Shown here piece after piece: positions 1 through 11,924 of a DNA stretch of 64,000 nucleotides. Source of the DNA: Saturnia japonica (taxonomy: Eukaryota > Arthropoda > Insecta > Lepidoptera > Saturniidae); contig CM065318.1 in assembly GCA_033032175.1 (NCBI GenBank), positions 11,842,001 to 11,906,000 of the forward strand, in the 5' to 3' direction. The stretch's first letter is position 1. Each line of letters begins with the position of its first letter. The notes under the pieces are model-generated. The model saw nothing but the letters and a program-made list of their open reading frames with translations, was not told where the DNA came from and did no database searches. Position numbers and translations under genes: made by a program.

Positions 1-99
1 TCCATTGTACAAAAAGATTTTTTCATTAACACTTCTTATTGTATTTCTATTTTCCTTTGTTTAACGGTTTTGGCAGCGTATTCCAAGAAAGCGTACTAA

Positions 100-290
100 T
101 GATTTTTTTCCGAGTTGATTTTATATTATCATTACTTGTTTTTCCTTATGTTTTGTTACATAACGTTGCAAAACATAGCCTAAAACCTATTTAGTAAAAA
201 CATCTATAAAATAATAATAAATATTCATCGAGTGGTGCTTGAGTTATATGCGCTACAGACAGACGGACAGACTGGAACACATATATAACG
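100..290 (+). repeat. Repeat R11
   Basis: TTTTTTTCCGAGTTGATTTT and CGCTACAGACAGACGGACAG recur in the same order at 37240-37415. Such tails with repeated ACAGACGG are common in lepidopteran repeats. Confidence 0.45.
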
Positions 291-409
291 ATAGTATATA
301 AACAATATTTCTGTAAAAGACTGTACGATAATGTACGGTAAGTAATGTAACCAGTTCGAAACCCTCAGGGTGCGAGTTCTACTCGCAACTTGTTCGATTT
401 TTTTTATTC

Positions 410-1220
410 TACACGGTACCTAATACATACACATGTATTAATTTAGACAATGTTTATAATGTCATGAAGAAAAAATAAAACATAAATGACAGCCTACGAC
501 TCAAGTAATGACCAACAAAGATGTCTTGTAATTAAAGTTTCCTTGGAGGGTTAAGTTGTAATTTTTTATATTCAAATGAAATCATTTTAAAATGTATGAC
601 ACAATTGTTACTGACTTTGATTGTATATATTTAGTGTTTCTTTTTAATATTTGAACTAAGCAATAAGAAATAATAAAAAAAACAATAAACAATGAAATTA
701 TTGAGATACGATATTAGACAGTAATCGTTATTCAGCGCAGTCAAAGTATTTGCAATGAAACTATAGGCAATTCAGCTATAGTGTTTCACGCTAAACTTAT
801 AATAATGTTATTGTTATGCAAAATATGTTATTTCCATGTACCATTTTAGTAAACAATTGTTGCATTATTGGTATGGGCAGGCGGTTAGCGTACAACAATA
901 CCAAGTTATGGTCTTGTATGCCGATCGGTACTAAGTTTAGATTTAGTTGGCTCGTTTATTGTTACACTGAGGTTTACTTAATTGTTCGCAAGTGTAAGCT
1001 GTACTTTATATGTTATGTTATAAATGTCTACTATTTGATTATGTTAAATGTCGTTAATTTCACAGTCAATATGTTCTTGTCAGCTTAGTTAAAAGTTAGA
1101 GAAGTTATAATAATACAGTATACATTTTTGTTAATAAGTTACTTGACTAATGAGTAAAGATGCCGTTGCCAGTTACGTAAATTACTCAAGGACTAGCCTT
1201 ATTTATATATTTTTTTTATA
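410..1220. other. AT-rich, no feature
   Basis: Nothing supported apart from a short R16-like piece at 1166-1182. The 90-codon plus frame at 816-1088 has Cys/Tyr/Leu-rich random composition. A decayed tRNA-like B box (GGTGCGAGTTCTACTCGC) lies just upstream at about 370. Confidence 0.4.
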
Positions 1221-1221
1221 G

Positions 1222-1770
1222 TAGCAAGGCAAAGTGACTAACTAACCTGTGCCTGATAGGTAATCACAGTACAATTCAAAGACAACGGTGACCACCGGGG
1301 AGGTCGGGAATTCATCGACGGTCGTCGTTGTTATGCCAGCCTGCAAGCCACACGGCAACTTAAAAAAATACGTTATAAGGTTTTACTGTTATAGCCACAA
1401 TCTCATTGATCTTAAGTGACGAGGGGGCCCGAGATGATAACACGTTAAACCTAATGGAAGATTGGCTCTCAAGTGCAGTTTGCGAAACACCTATTGATGG
1501 TTGGCGATAGATCTTCAACTTGAGGGTGGTAGCTAGCCAGGAGGGCATTAGAAAGAGCCGTACTATCAAGCTATGGTTTCATCACGATGTTTTCCTTCAC
1601 CGGAAGCTCGAGCTCATTGCAGGGATTCGAACTCGCATCGATCGACCCGATGTCCGTACACGCTACCACTGGCTCATCCCGAAACGCGACCAACCAAAAG
1701 AGAGTTACTATGACTGGCTTATGGTCATGGTGGTCGCGACCCTGTTGGATGCAAATCCACCGCGCTAGAT
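1222..1770 (+). repeat. Repeat R1, split by SINE S3
   Basis: The first part has GTGCCTGATAGGTAATCACA and TCATCGACGGTCGTCGTTGT. The second has ATCCCGAAACGCGACCAACC and AGAGTTACTATGACTGGCTT. Together they match the uninterrupted R1 copies at 43440 and 51365. Confidence 0.65.
1363..1668 (-). mobile_element. SINE S3 inserted into repeat R1
   Basis: On the minus strand the head has GCGAGTTCGAATCCCTGC (box B), followed by GTGAAGGAAAACATCGTGAT and a CACTTGAGAGCCAATCTTCC tail. R1 sequence continues on both sides (1222-1362 and 1669-1770), so S3 landed inside an older R1. Confidence 0.65.
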
Positions 1771-2329
1771 AATATGATATTCACTGGCTGATTCTAGAAC
1801 GTGATACGCTAACCCGCTGTATGGTGGTCGCGATTCAGTCCGGCACAATATTCGTAGACGTCTCCTACTCCTCCACCCAGCAGGATACCTAAATTTAAAA
1901 GTATCTATGTACGGGTGATTCCAAATCTTAACTAAACTTGTGACGCAGTGTTAATTTCATTAAATATTAAAATAGAATTTTTCGTTTTAGCAAATTAGTT
2001 GATAATTGCTCTTTTGTTCCAGGTAAAGTTTGCTTTAAATTTTCGGAAGAATGTACGCAGTAGAAACAAACGAATCGAATAACCAACAATATTTATCAGT
2101 TCATTTTGTGTCAGTTGTAATAGGTATGTATACAGTTTTTATAATAATTATTATGAAAAACATAAAGTATTTGTTGTTCTGTCATTATAGATCTCATGTT
2201 GAGTTCTAATTGTTTTAATCGGCTCAAAACGTTCGCATCAAATAACGCACGCAAATATATATGCAATCAGAATAGATAATGATATGTGCATATTTCTTGG
2301 AACAAAATTCTATATTAACTTATTCTCTA

Positions 2330-2680
2330 CCGATTTACGACCAAATTAAATTTTGTATACATAAAAACACAGATTTGAGAAAAAGGCAAATCTGTGACGA
2401 AATATATAATATATAATTCCAGAATTGATAGACTATAAGAATTGTCAATAATCCTTTTAGAAATTTAAAAATGAACATGTTTTTGTTAATTGTTAAACGA
2501 TTTTTATAATTTTGTGCACGGGAAGTATAACTTATTCTAAAAATGATAGGCTGTAAAGAATATTTATCATTAATATATTGTGTTTAAAATAAAATTACGG
2601 GATGTAAATAATTACTTCGTAATAAACAAGTTCGGAGCCACGGGGCACCGCTATTTAATTATACATTTTCCAATACATAT
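2330..2680 (+). repeat. Repeat R8
   Basis: TATAAGAATTGTCAATAATC, GGGAAGTATAACTTATTC and TTCGTAATAAACAAGTTCGG followed by GGCACCGCTA match the copies at 28478 and 49610. Confidence 0.5.
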
Positions 2681-3189
2681 AAATGACTTATTTATATAAC
2701 TTTTCCCACGAATATATTATGTAAAATTGTTTATTAAAGGGTTTTTCGATTGATACTAATAACAATAGTACATTTGCAAAAATCCGGATAAAATCCCTAG
2801 ATATTCTCTCTGTCAGACAGCGAGGCCTCTTGTGGGCTTAGATCCGAGGCCGTGGCTTACCGTCTCCTGCATTATGTCAATAGTCTAGTCCCAGCCCGGG
2901 TCGAGTCTGTATTTCCCTCTATCGCTTAATTTGATAGCTGACGTTACACAGGTTTAAGTTAATTATTGAGTTCGGTGTATTAGTTAAGCTCGTGGCAAGG
3001 ATTTTGTGTTTATATCAAATTGTATGTAGATCGTTCGTATTTAAGTTAACATTTTTTCTTCACAAAACACATTTTTTAATTAAATAAAATAAAATACAAT
3101 TTTAGTATATCTTCATAGCTAGGCTGCCAATCTGATGTAAAATTAAATTTAGACATAAACAAAGTTAATGTTATATAAGCTAGTTCCTA

Positions 3190-3310
3190 ATCACAATGAC
3201 GTCTGATTTTAACCGATGATGCATCTTTTTTTTCTATTTGACTGTACTGGGGCCCTGAAGCTTCAGACGGTTTTTACAGCTTTACCGGGTCTGGAACCGA
3301 TGATTCAAAT
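3190..3310 (-). repeat. R10 retroposon copy, minus
   Basis: A T-run, then TATTTGACTGTACTGG, CCCTGAAGCTTCAGACGG and TTTTTACAGCTTTACCGGG match the other R10 copies. Confidence 0.5.
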
Positions 3311-3574
3311 GATGATGGTAATACTTAAGACCTAGAAAAAATAACTCTCTTGATGGCACCCACTCATCTTTGCTTAGCGATAGGTTTATTAAACATGCGA
3401 GTCCTAGGAAATAAATACCTTAGCACACCATACTATTGTTTCATTAGGTACTTAATAGGTTACTTTTATTGATTTTGCATAAAATTATATGAATTTGCAA
3501 ATTATGTCCGTTTTTAAATAAAGATTCATTTAGTACTGTAGTAATTTAAAACGCGATGAAACGAAAAAGCGAAA

Positions 3575-3860
3575 CTAAAAAGAGACAAACGCATACATCT
3601 ATAGGATTAAACCCGCGAGAGAATGAGATAGAATACATTATACACAGTTAAAGCTAGTCCAGATTTTTTGGCCTAGTGGTATTGACGACCAGACTTGAAC
3701 GCATTGTTGTATGTACAGTACGAATGGTTGATAGTTCGAGTCCAGCTAGCTGATTTAGGGTTTTTAAAAAGAGATTTTAAAGAATATATTTTATAGTTTT
3801 CTGAAAGTTTTACTTCTATCACGTGTGAACTGAACACATGTTTTTTTTAACACAGAATAA
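3575..3860 (+). mobile_element. tRNA-derived SINE S1
   Basis: TTGGCCTAGTGGTATTGACG (box A) and ATGGTTGATAGTTCGAGTCC (box B) lie in the middle. ACATCTATAGGATTAAACC precedes them and a GTGTGAACTGAACACATG tail with a T-run follows. Copies at 34755 and 39335 share the same parts. Confidence 0.65.
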
Positions 3861-4639
3861 AATCGGTTTAATAAAAGTAATCTTCTTTAAATATTAAATC
3901 TAAATATTTGAGAAAAATGTACAACCACTTAAATACGCATAGATGAAAATTCTATGTAAGAAGAATGTTTCTTTGTTTGTCTCCTATGCGTTTCAATCTT
4001 ACTGCGATTGAGCTTTGTTTAGTTGTCGTGCAATCACCCGCAAAGGTACTATGCTAATACAACTAGTTTGCAATAGGTGGCGCGCGAGTCGATTCATTTT
4101 TAATACAACGGGAATGAAGACTCGAACAAAAGCTAGTAATTTACAAAACCTCTATTAAGGCAATGGAAAAGCTTGCTAAAAAATTAAAGTTGTCTCAAAT
4201 TAGGTATTGTTATATCAACACCATCTATCAGCGGTAAGACGTAAACTGCAACAATTTTATGGTATTATAATAATTAACATTACTAGCGAACTAACACTTT
4301 TAGTTCTATTGCCATTAGATTAAGTCACGTCATGTTAGCGTGTTTACTAAAAGGTTATATTATAAAACGAAAATTACCGCGGACATTTAAGTGAAAAAGT
4401 TTTCGCTTGTTTTTCATAACCTGAATAATAGTAAATCACATTATTAATATATAGTTTGCTTTGTTTAATAATTGATTTTTTTTTTTTAAATATTCATTAC
4501 TAAATTTGACATAGTTCACTAGTAAAGAAGTACCTAGTATCTACCTATTGGTAGAACAAAGCTATGGAATACAGTCGCAAAATTAACATGAGCGCCATAG
4601 TTTAATTATATTTTCTTTAATTAAAATAGAAAATAACCT

Positions 4640-4815
4640 TGCACATCGTGATGAACTCGTCACATTGACAGCTAGGGTATCCAGCTGCCGAGAGGCATGA
4701 CAGCGACAACCGGCGATGAACTGCCAATCTCGCGATTGTCGCCGTTGTGTTTGGATTGTGTGCTTACCATAGGGAACAGTAGGTACAGTCGGTATGCCGT
4801 GCTGCAATATAAAAA
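4640..4815 (-). repeat. Repeat R1, minus
   Basis: GCGATTGTCGCCGTTGTG, TTGTGTGCTTACCAT and ACAGTCGGTATGCCGTGC are R1 in reverse. Confidence 0.55.
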
Positions 4816-5047
4816 AAAAACGGTGTATTGGAAAATCTAAACTAAGTGTATTCATCACTTCTGTTTTTTTTTGGATCTAAGAGGCTTCCAATAAAAGTGG
4901 AAAAAATATGTAATTAACATTAGTTAAATATCATACCTTACGATGGCGTGAATTAAAAATTTCAATTGGTCCAAGGAAATTTCTAGTTAATTTAGTCTGG
5001 TTTGGGTTTCGAAAATCAGTCCTACGTATACTAAATAATTTTAATAC

Positions 5048-5385
5048 CAATCTGTATGATTCCCAGCGCTGGGCAGAGGCCTCTTCCTAAGAGAAGGTAC
5101 GTGTTTAATCACCGGCCCACGGCGTTTTTGTGTTTTCAATAGCTGAGAAACCTAAAGTTCTATAATATCCTCTCATTCGGTGGTACTAAAAGAACATTTC
5201 TCAAACGTTCAGATTTCCTCACGATGTTTTCCTTCTTCACCTTTTACCGATAGTGTCATAAAATTCAAATTAATAATGTGGGCGAATTCCAAAAAAAGTG
5301 TTGCTATAGGCCGAGACTCGAATCTGCGAATGTCGAATGGATACTTCACTGGTCTAAACCAGTCGAGGACCACGGTAACTAATAA
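5048..5385 (-). mobile_element. SINE S2, minus
   Basis: The copy is reversed. Box A GTGGTCCTCGACTGG and box B GATTCGAGTCTCGG lie on the minus strand near 5315-5375. TCACGATGTTTTCCTTC and GGGCAGAGGCCTCTT match the body and tail of the 13141 copy. The opposing open frames here are by-products. Confidence 0.7.
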
Positions 5386-5399
5386 TCCCAGCTCTATCA

Positions 5400-7100
5400 C
5401 TTTTTATTTATTAACACGATTATTTGGTCGGATTATTATCCGGCCTGTTAAATAGTGTTCATCATTCAAACGCGTCAAGTAAACTCTGACTCAATTAATA
5501 GTCGAAATTATTAATGATCCGCCTCTGAGCTAGACTTACTCCGCCTCTGTGTGAGATATTTAATGTCAAAAAACCAGCCTCACTAACGTTAATTTATCAA
5601 GGCAACCTAAAGTCATGACGGGTTAGTCAGCAAGACGTCTTATGATTAGTTAAGGCTTTAGCTTAAATATATTTTACAACCCATTTATCAATGAAGGGTG
5701 TAATATTTTCACAAGTAAAGCCACAAACATAGTATACATTATGTAGAACCTCAGTTACTGTATTATGCTAAACTGAAATTTTGACTATAATTTTAGGATT
5801 AAAACCGATGACGTGCTTCTGATGTCCAGTAGAGCCCTATCTAGCCTTTTACCTACTCTTTTATAAGTCGGTAAAAATTAGGCATGGAATTGTATGAGTC
5901 ACTGTTATTTTCAATATGGGACGAAGAATAATTTGACATGATATGAAAATGTTCAATTAATTTTGAACACCGATTCTTTACTATATCAGTTGAATAAATA
6001 AAACTGTATTTATATATGAAGCAGTGAAACTACATAAAGGAGGTCCTCGCGTTAGTTATTTCTAAAAAATGATCATTTGCGTGTCCTATTGATACTTGTT
6101 GCGGTCAGAAATAGATGCAACCGTACTGCCAGCACATCTTCCTCTTAAAATATAACAGGTTTAATTTTTCTTCACTTAATCGAAATATGTGAAATAGCAG
6201 TGATAAAATCTATATAATTTCCGGACCAAGTAAACGCTGTGTCACCTTTGCACTATTTATGGAAAGCTTGCTAGTTGGGTTAGTGTGAAGTGTAGTAGGA
6301 ACTTTTCGTTTAAATGTACGGGTCTTTGTAATTATTGGATTATAACTTTATGACAATAGTATTAAATTGTTAATAAATGTTAATTCATCGATAAAGTACA
6401 TGAGTTTTCCATAATGAAAATCGATAGGGATCAGTTTCTTCTTGATCCTTGCCACTGCCATATGAAAAGATTATTGGATATATTTAAAACTACCTTCTCC
6501 TGGCAGTGTGCCATTGTATTTACAACTTTGTAACTACATGTATTGGTAATGATGTAAGAAATAGTTATAATTTGCTTTTCATTGTACACTTAAGTATATC
6601 TTTCTGCTTAATGTTTATCAAAAAGCGTAATAACATATAATTCTATGATCCCTAGAGACCCATTGTCAAAATTCTTTATATACTTTTTGGCAATGGTAGT
6701 CTTGTAGTCTGGAATCACTTACATAATAGTTATAATATTTCTTTATCCATAAAGTAAAGATTATAACATAACATAGTAATTGTATAATATCTATTTATAA
6801 AAAATACTTGCTTTCTCACATTTTGCCATAGTTGTAATGTTATTTGATTATTCGTTAGATTACTGAACTATAAATGTCACTTTTGGGTACTACTAACTGA
6901 TATTTAAATCCTAAATTTAGACTTGGTATTATGGTATAATGTCACGCAGACCACTGCAAAGTGACCAAAGAGTTAATTATAAACACCCCTTGTGATTGGT
7001 ATCATAATTTTAATTTTAAAATATACTACCAAGCAAAGCTTTCAAATACATTCTTTTCGTATACTAACCTAAAATCTATCTTTCTTTATATTTTATTTAA
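5400..7100. other. AT-rich, no feature
   Basis: No repeat shared within the window and no coding signal seen. The small frame at 6961-7170 is chance. Confidence 0.4.
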
Positions 7101-7281
7101 CCATACTAATATTATAAATGCGAATGTAGCTTTGTCTGTCTACTACGTTTTCACGTTAATTTTGGTATAGGAATTATTAGGTATTAAGGACATAGGCAAC
7201 CTACTTTTTGTAGCGAAAATAAAACTCTTAAGGAAGAAAATAGGTGATGAAAGTTTGTGGGAAGAAAATATGGGAAGACCA

Positions 7282-7410
7282 ATGCGCATGCGTGGCAGTG
7301 GTAAAATGACATCGGCTTCTACGCAAACCGGCTTGTTGATTTACTATGCGCATGTGCAGTAATTGTGAAATGACATCGGTGTCCACGCCAACTGGTTTGT
7401 TGATTTAATG
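7282..7410 (+). repeat. Tandem duplication, 64-bp spacing
   Basis: ATGCGCATG...AAATGACATCGG...GGCTTGTTGATTTA at 7282 recurs in diverged form from 7346. Both copies share ATGCGCATG, AAATGACATCGG and TTGTTGATTTA. Confidence 0.7.
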
Positions 7411-7863
7411 ACATAGTTATACTTAATAAGATATGTGTTATATTTCTAATACTTACCTATGCAATGATAGTCTAGTATTCTTTTTAAGATTAGCTGAAGT
7501 CTTTTAAACTCTTTATTTTATCATTGAAATGTGACGTGCGTTGTCGACCGGCCTCGCGAGAGTTTATATATTCTATATTATATTGTTATTATAATTATTG
7601 TAGATATTTCATTGTGTTATCCCCCATGTGGTGAAAATAAAACATGGATAAAAGTTTATATGAAAAAGCCACCATGTTTCAAATTAGGATATGAAAATTC
7701 ATATTTATGCTTTTGGTAAGAAATAAAAGAGTTTAACGTTTTTCAATAAACCTTCCGGCAAGCCTGTACACTAAGGGATGATTTTAATTATTTCTGAAGT
7801 TTTATTAGGACGGTTAATGTTTGGATTCATATTGACATATAATTACAATACCATGCACACAGT

Positions 7864-8020
7864 GATAAACCCATCTATGATTCTCTTTTGGTTTGTCGTG
7901 TTCCGAAATCAGCCGGTGCATATTATTGTCAGGGATCGCGACCACCATATACATACTGACAAACCCATCTTTGATTTCCTTTTGGTTTGTCGTGTTTCGA
8001 AATCAGTCTGTGTATATCCA
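7864..8020 (+). repeat. Tandem duplication, 94-bp spacing
   Basis: A block of about 58 bases from 7864 (GATAAACCCATCTATGAT, then TTTTGGTTTGTCGTGTTCCG) is repeated from 7958 with few changes. The open frame across it is a by-product. Confidence 0.7.
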
Positions 8021-8691
8021 ATATACGCAGACAAAGTCGCGGATACCAGCTAGTATATGTATATAAAAGTATAACTGACTGACATATCAACGTATTGCCC
8101 AAACTATTGGCACTAAGACCATAAAAATTTGTATGTGGGTTCCTTTTACACTGTAAGTGAGCACTGACAAAGGATTTATTGAAATTCAACCCCTAAGGTG
8201 TTGGAAAAAGGGATGAAAGTTTGTATGAGAATCCGTCATTTTTGAAGATAGAACTATGATTTTTTTTTGTTTTTGGAATGCCACCGAACCAAACTTTAGA
8301 CGTTCATCGACTTTCGCCAAAAACTTAAGACAACGTAACATAAGAAATGGGTCATAAAAAGATATAATGGAATATAAATTAACTATGACGCGAGCGAAGC
8401 AGCGGGCAAAGCGCTAGTTACATTATATAATTAGTTTTTCAGATTTGGGCATGAGTAAGTATACATTTCCAATATATGGTTGGGGTATATACGAGTATGT
8501 TATAATTTCATATATTTCTAAACTAAAATTTGTTTATTCTAGGCGGCTTGTGACAACTTCGGGTCCGAAGGCCCGTAAGAAAAATACCATTTCATAAGAA
8601 AACGAACTATTGTAGACGTAGATATTTTGGCCGGTTATTATTGTAAGGAAGATATTGTATAATCGTCAGTGCCATACAGTCGCCATAAATA

Positions 8692-9585
8692 TTAGGTCGG
8701 GGAAACAGTGTTTTCGCATAACGTAGGTATAAACTTGTTATAAAATTTCTTTGGCTGTACTATTTGTATCTGGCTGGTTTTGGTAACATTAAAAACATTA
8801 AACTAAAAATAAAAATAAAAAGTTGATTCCCGCTATTTTCACTTGTTTTTCTTTTTGTAAAAATGAGTGAATCTAAAGAAGAAATTCGATACATTTTAAA
8901 ATATTATTACAAAAAAGGCAAAAATGCAAATAAAGCAGTGAAAAAACAAAGTTAAAGAGTAGCACAAAGTTGGTTCAAACGTTTTCAGTCCGGAAATTTT
9001 CATGTTAAAGATGCATCTCGCTCTAGTCGCCCTGTTACGAATACAATGGACGCCATTATTGAAAAAGTGGGGAAAGATCGGCATATCAGTAGTTGCGATG
9101 TAGCTGAAGAACTGGACATTAACCACAAAACAGTTTTAACCCATTTAAAGTATGCTGGCTATACCAAAAAGCTCGATATTTGGGTGCCACAGGAGCTCTC
9201 TGAAAGAAACCTAATGAACCGTGTACTTATTTCCGATTCATTGCTGAGACATAATGAAACCGAGCCATTTTTGAAGATGGCGATTGGTATTACTGGCGAT
9301 AAAAGTGGATCACGTATGACAAGGTCTAAGGTCGGCCAGGCTTCACAGACTGTGGCTAAACCTGGGCTAACTCGAAATAAGTTGATGCTGTGTGTATGGT
9401 GGGACTGGAAGGGAATTGTTCATTATGAGCTTTTACCGCCCAACAAAACCATCGATTCGGATCTCTACTGCCATTAACTGATGAGATTAAAGGAAGCAGT
9501 TGAGAGAAAGCGGCCGGAATTGATCAACAGGAAGGGTGTGGTCATTCATCACCATAACGCTGGACCACACACATCTTTATATTAG
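8692..9585 (+). mobile_element. Mariner transposon, truncated at the 3' end
   Basis: The element begins with the mariner-type inverted end TTAGGTCGGGGAAACAGTG, preceded by the TA target at 8690-8691. The transposase reading frame starts at ATG 8863. Similarity stops near 9585, after the HHNAGPHTSL region, so the last third of the gene and the right inverted end are missing. A different retroelement fragment follows at once. Confidence 0.85.
8863..9582 (+). pseudogene. Broken mariner transposase
   Basis: This was a cut-and-paste transposase of the D,D34D mariner family. The N-terminal helix-turn-helix half is visible (AQSWFKRFQSGNFH, then VAEELDINHKTVLTHLKYAG), followed by the catalytic half with ITGD, CVWWDWKG and LINRKGVV. 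Damage: a short deletion and TAA at 8953-8955 (codon 31) ahead of RVAQSW; another TAA at 9475-9477 where related genes have Gln; replacement of the conserved second catalytic Asp (the family HDNA motif reads HHNA here); and loss of everything carrying the third Asp. The longest intact piece is 9046-9474, 143 codons. It cannot be active. Confidence 0.85.
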
Positions 9586-9604
9586 TTTCCCACGGTACAA
9601 TAAG

Positions 9605-9835
9605 CTATACAAGTACTATAAGTTTGATTTTTCGAGAATAAAGAAATATGTCTGGTCTGGATGACGAAACACCCACATCTTCTGGGATTTTATAATGCTT
9701 TTCAAATCTGTCTATTAAAATAGTCCAATCAGGTGCAGAACAGAGGATGGAGAAGGCCTTACTTTTAGAATTTACTGTTGAACCTTCTTTTATAACGATA
9801 ATTTGTCTCCTTTCATTGGTCAATCCTTTTTGGGA
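9605..9835 (-). pseudogene. Retroelement protein fragment with RPDI motif
   Basis: The minus strand encodes MTNERRQIIVIKEGSTVNSK, then a DWTILIDRFEKHYKIPEDV segment and SSSRPDIFLYSRK. The RPDI(x)LxS(x)K pattern resembles a domain I know from the ends of some animal retroelement proteins, normally followed by ELTxPWE, which is missing here. The assignment is from memory. It abuts the truncated mariner, so one may have inserted into the other. Confidence 0.4.
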
Positions 9836-10094
9836 TCTAGCTCAATATTAACCTACTTCTAGTTGTCTAATCGAAATGAAACATTGTATGTATATGTGGT
9901 TCAGATGACAATACTACAATTTGGTATCTTATAGCTGATCTAATGATGGAACGAGGAGTTGGATAGTGGAACTATTCAGTGGCTACTGGTAAACCACTTG
10001 AAGTTTAGGCTTGTATGACTCGTTTTGACGAGTTCAATAGATTGAGCTTGGTAAGATTTACAATTTTTAGTGTGTAATAGTAGCGTTAATATAA

Positions 10095-10452
10095 CAGGTA
10101 CAATAATAATAATTTAGTGGATGCACTGAGAGGGAGTCACTTCCAGACATCACTATCATAGACATAATGGAACCACCGTATAATAATAACCATTTAACAG
10201 TAAAAACTACTTGATATGATCCTTGAACTTGTTGTCCGGCAAATCAGTAATGTGCTCCGGAATCTTATTATAGAACTTAACACTATTACCTAAAAAACTT
10301 TTATTATTCTTACTAAGTCTAAAACACAGTGCGACTCATTTATCTCTATTTCTAGTATTAACATTGTGCTGATCTGTAACAAAATCCAGCTTGACTAAGG
10401 TTTTTGCGAATATACATTAAACTATCAAGGATATATTGGGAGGGCAAAGTTA
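10095..10452 (-). pseudogene. CR1-like LINE, C-terminal end of ORF2
   Basis: The minus strand encodes GLLTLPSQYILDSLMYIRK, then after a frameshift LDFVTDQHNVNTRNRDK, a stop, and FLGNSVKFYNKIPEHITDLP. The L-x-LPSxYIL and FYNKIP patterns mark the segment after the reverse transcriptase in CR1/Jockey-type LINEs. It is 5'-truncated with at least one stop and one frameshift. A sister copy is at 48330. Confidence 0.7.
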
Positions 10453-11149
10453 ATAAACCATATTCCTGGTCAAGTCATTTAAATGTACTTAATAATCTAT
10501 ATTTACAATGTGTAATATCATTTGTTATCTTTTAATCTGTGTGTACACTAACACTAGTTGCAGTATTATTGTAAAGTGTCATTGACCTTCAGTTAAAGGC
10601 GTCAATAGTAAACTTAGCGACCACACCCTTAGCGTTATTAATGCTGCAGGATAATATTAAACTTGCACGCTTTATGGCTCTGTTACGCCCCTGTTTACAT
10701 TCCTATGTTTGTAAATGGTGTAAACGCAATTCAAGTAATGGCGATGTTACAGAGTATCATTACGATGTGGTTCTCTTTAACCAGACAGAGGTGGTTCTAT
10801 TTAATTTAAAACTTATGTTAATGTTACCTTAGTATTTTTCTGTGTATAACAACACGTGCTTAGCTACGCTTAAGGTTGAAAAACGAAATGCAAAATATAT
10901 TTACCTGTTAAATACAGCGACGAATTTTGCTGTTTCTATACTAATATTAAATAGATTTATAATAATGACTTTATTTGTTTACTATTTAAAAAATCATACG
11001 ATACTTATTTAAAATGTTATTTCAAATTCGATATTTGGTTTGTTTTCGTCATTTTATCACATGAAATATCGCTGGCCTTTACGATTTTGCATTCATATGT
11101 AAACATTTTCACTAAGAAATTTTATACACTAGTGGTGCAACATTATCGC

Positions 11150-11400
11150 CGTTTTTAAAGCGCATCGTCTTCAACCAAAAGACCCGTATCTGGACAAATA
11201 ACTGGACGAAGACCCGTTGGACGTCTCAGGTAAAGAAGGTTCGGCGCTATAGAAAAAGACTCACGAGAACTCCAAGCGGAGACGGTGCAATGTACACAGA
11301 AATGGCGTCTTTTAGTGTTGGAGGCGAATATCCACTTTGGGTCGTAGCGCCACTGTAGCTGGTTATTGGAGATGGCCAAACTCCATTTGAACTATACAAT
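11150..11400 (+). pseudogene. Probable RTE-type LINE fragment
   Basis: The plus strand gives GRRPVGRLR near 11210 and QKWRLLVLEANIHFGS near 11300-11350, resembling the GRPxxRW...W...EA...FG end of RTE polyproteins. The opposing 74-codon frame is a by-product. Frameshifts make the call tentative. Confidence 0.35.
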
Positions 11401-11584
11401 CGATTCTGCAAAAAAAAAAAACTTACGAGTTTAAGTATTTTATTGTTATTAATGCTCCACCACTTTTAAATATAAAAAAAACATACAACTGTGCTTAGGT
11501 TGGTTTATTAAAGTTATTCTTAGGGTATAAAAAAATTGACATTTAGAACATTGCTCTAGGGATTTAAGATAATTAAGTAAGCTC

Positions 11585-11760
11585 ATGTCTAAAGAGTTAG
11601 TCGGCGAATGCAGTACGAAAGCTCTTAATGGAATAAGTTTTAAACAAGTATATAATATTGGTATGCCAGACAGTTTTAACGTAGAATTAGACAAAGCTTA
11701 CAGTGTAAAAGACTTTTGGGTGCACTTGGAAACTCACCTATGCTTAAACATTTCTAAAGA
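11585..11760 (+). CDS. Coding-like fragment with a Tudor-like start
   Basis: From the ATG at 11585 the frame reads MSKELVGECSTKALNGISFK and goes on through GMPDSFNVELDKAYSVKDFW and VHLETHLC. The hydrophobic pattern around DSFNVEL...DFWVHLE resembles the first strands of a Tudor domain, where an FWVQL-type motif is common. That is a visual match only. The frame stays open to 11860, but the end (many Phe and Leu) looks intronic. A well-formed acceptor, TTCTTTTTAATTGTAG, ends at 11855 and a donor ATG|GTAAGT starts at 11878, leaving a possible 22-base micro-exon. No good acceptor precedes 11585. Confidence 0.3.
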
Positions 11761-11924
11761 TCATTTGTATATGTTTTCTGTTTCATTTTATTACACTTAT
11801 CGAATTATAAAAATAACATTATTTGAGGTAACGTTTTTCTTCTTTTTAATTGTAGCATGACAAAATGACAAATTATGGTAAGTATAGTATAATCTAAAAA
11901 CTGATCACTTTGAGATCAAAAGTG

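Larger units (their letters stand above)
7101..8417 (+). mobile_element. Non-autonomous Helitron-like element, about 1.3 kb
   Basis: The left side has CATACTAATATTATAAATGC, a head common in lepidopteran Helitrons. The right end is GCGAGCGAAGCAGCGGGC, then CAAAGCGCTAG followed by T (8414-8417), the expected CTAG|T ending. Internal sequence such as GATGAAAGTTTGTATGAGAATCC fits the family. The middle contains two local duplications (7282/7346 and 7864/7958). No Rep/helicase gene is present. Confidence 0.6.

Noticed and set aside
816..1088. 90-codon plus-strand open frame
   Set aside because: Composition is random-like (Cys, Tyr and Leu-rich), with no domain, no promoter or splice context, and open frames of this length are common by chance here.
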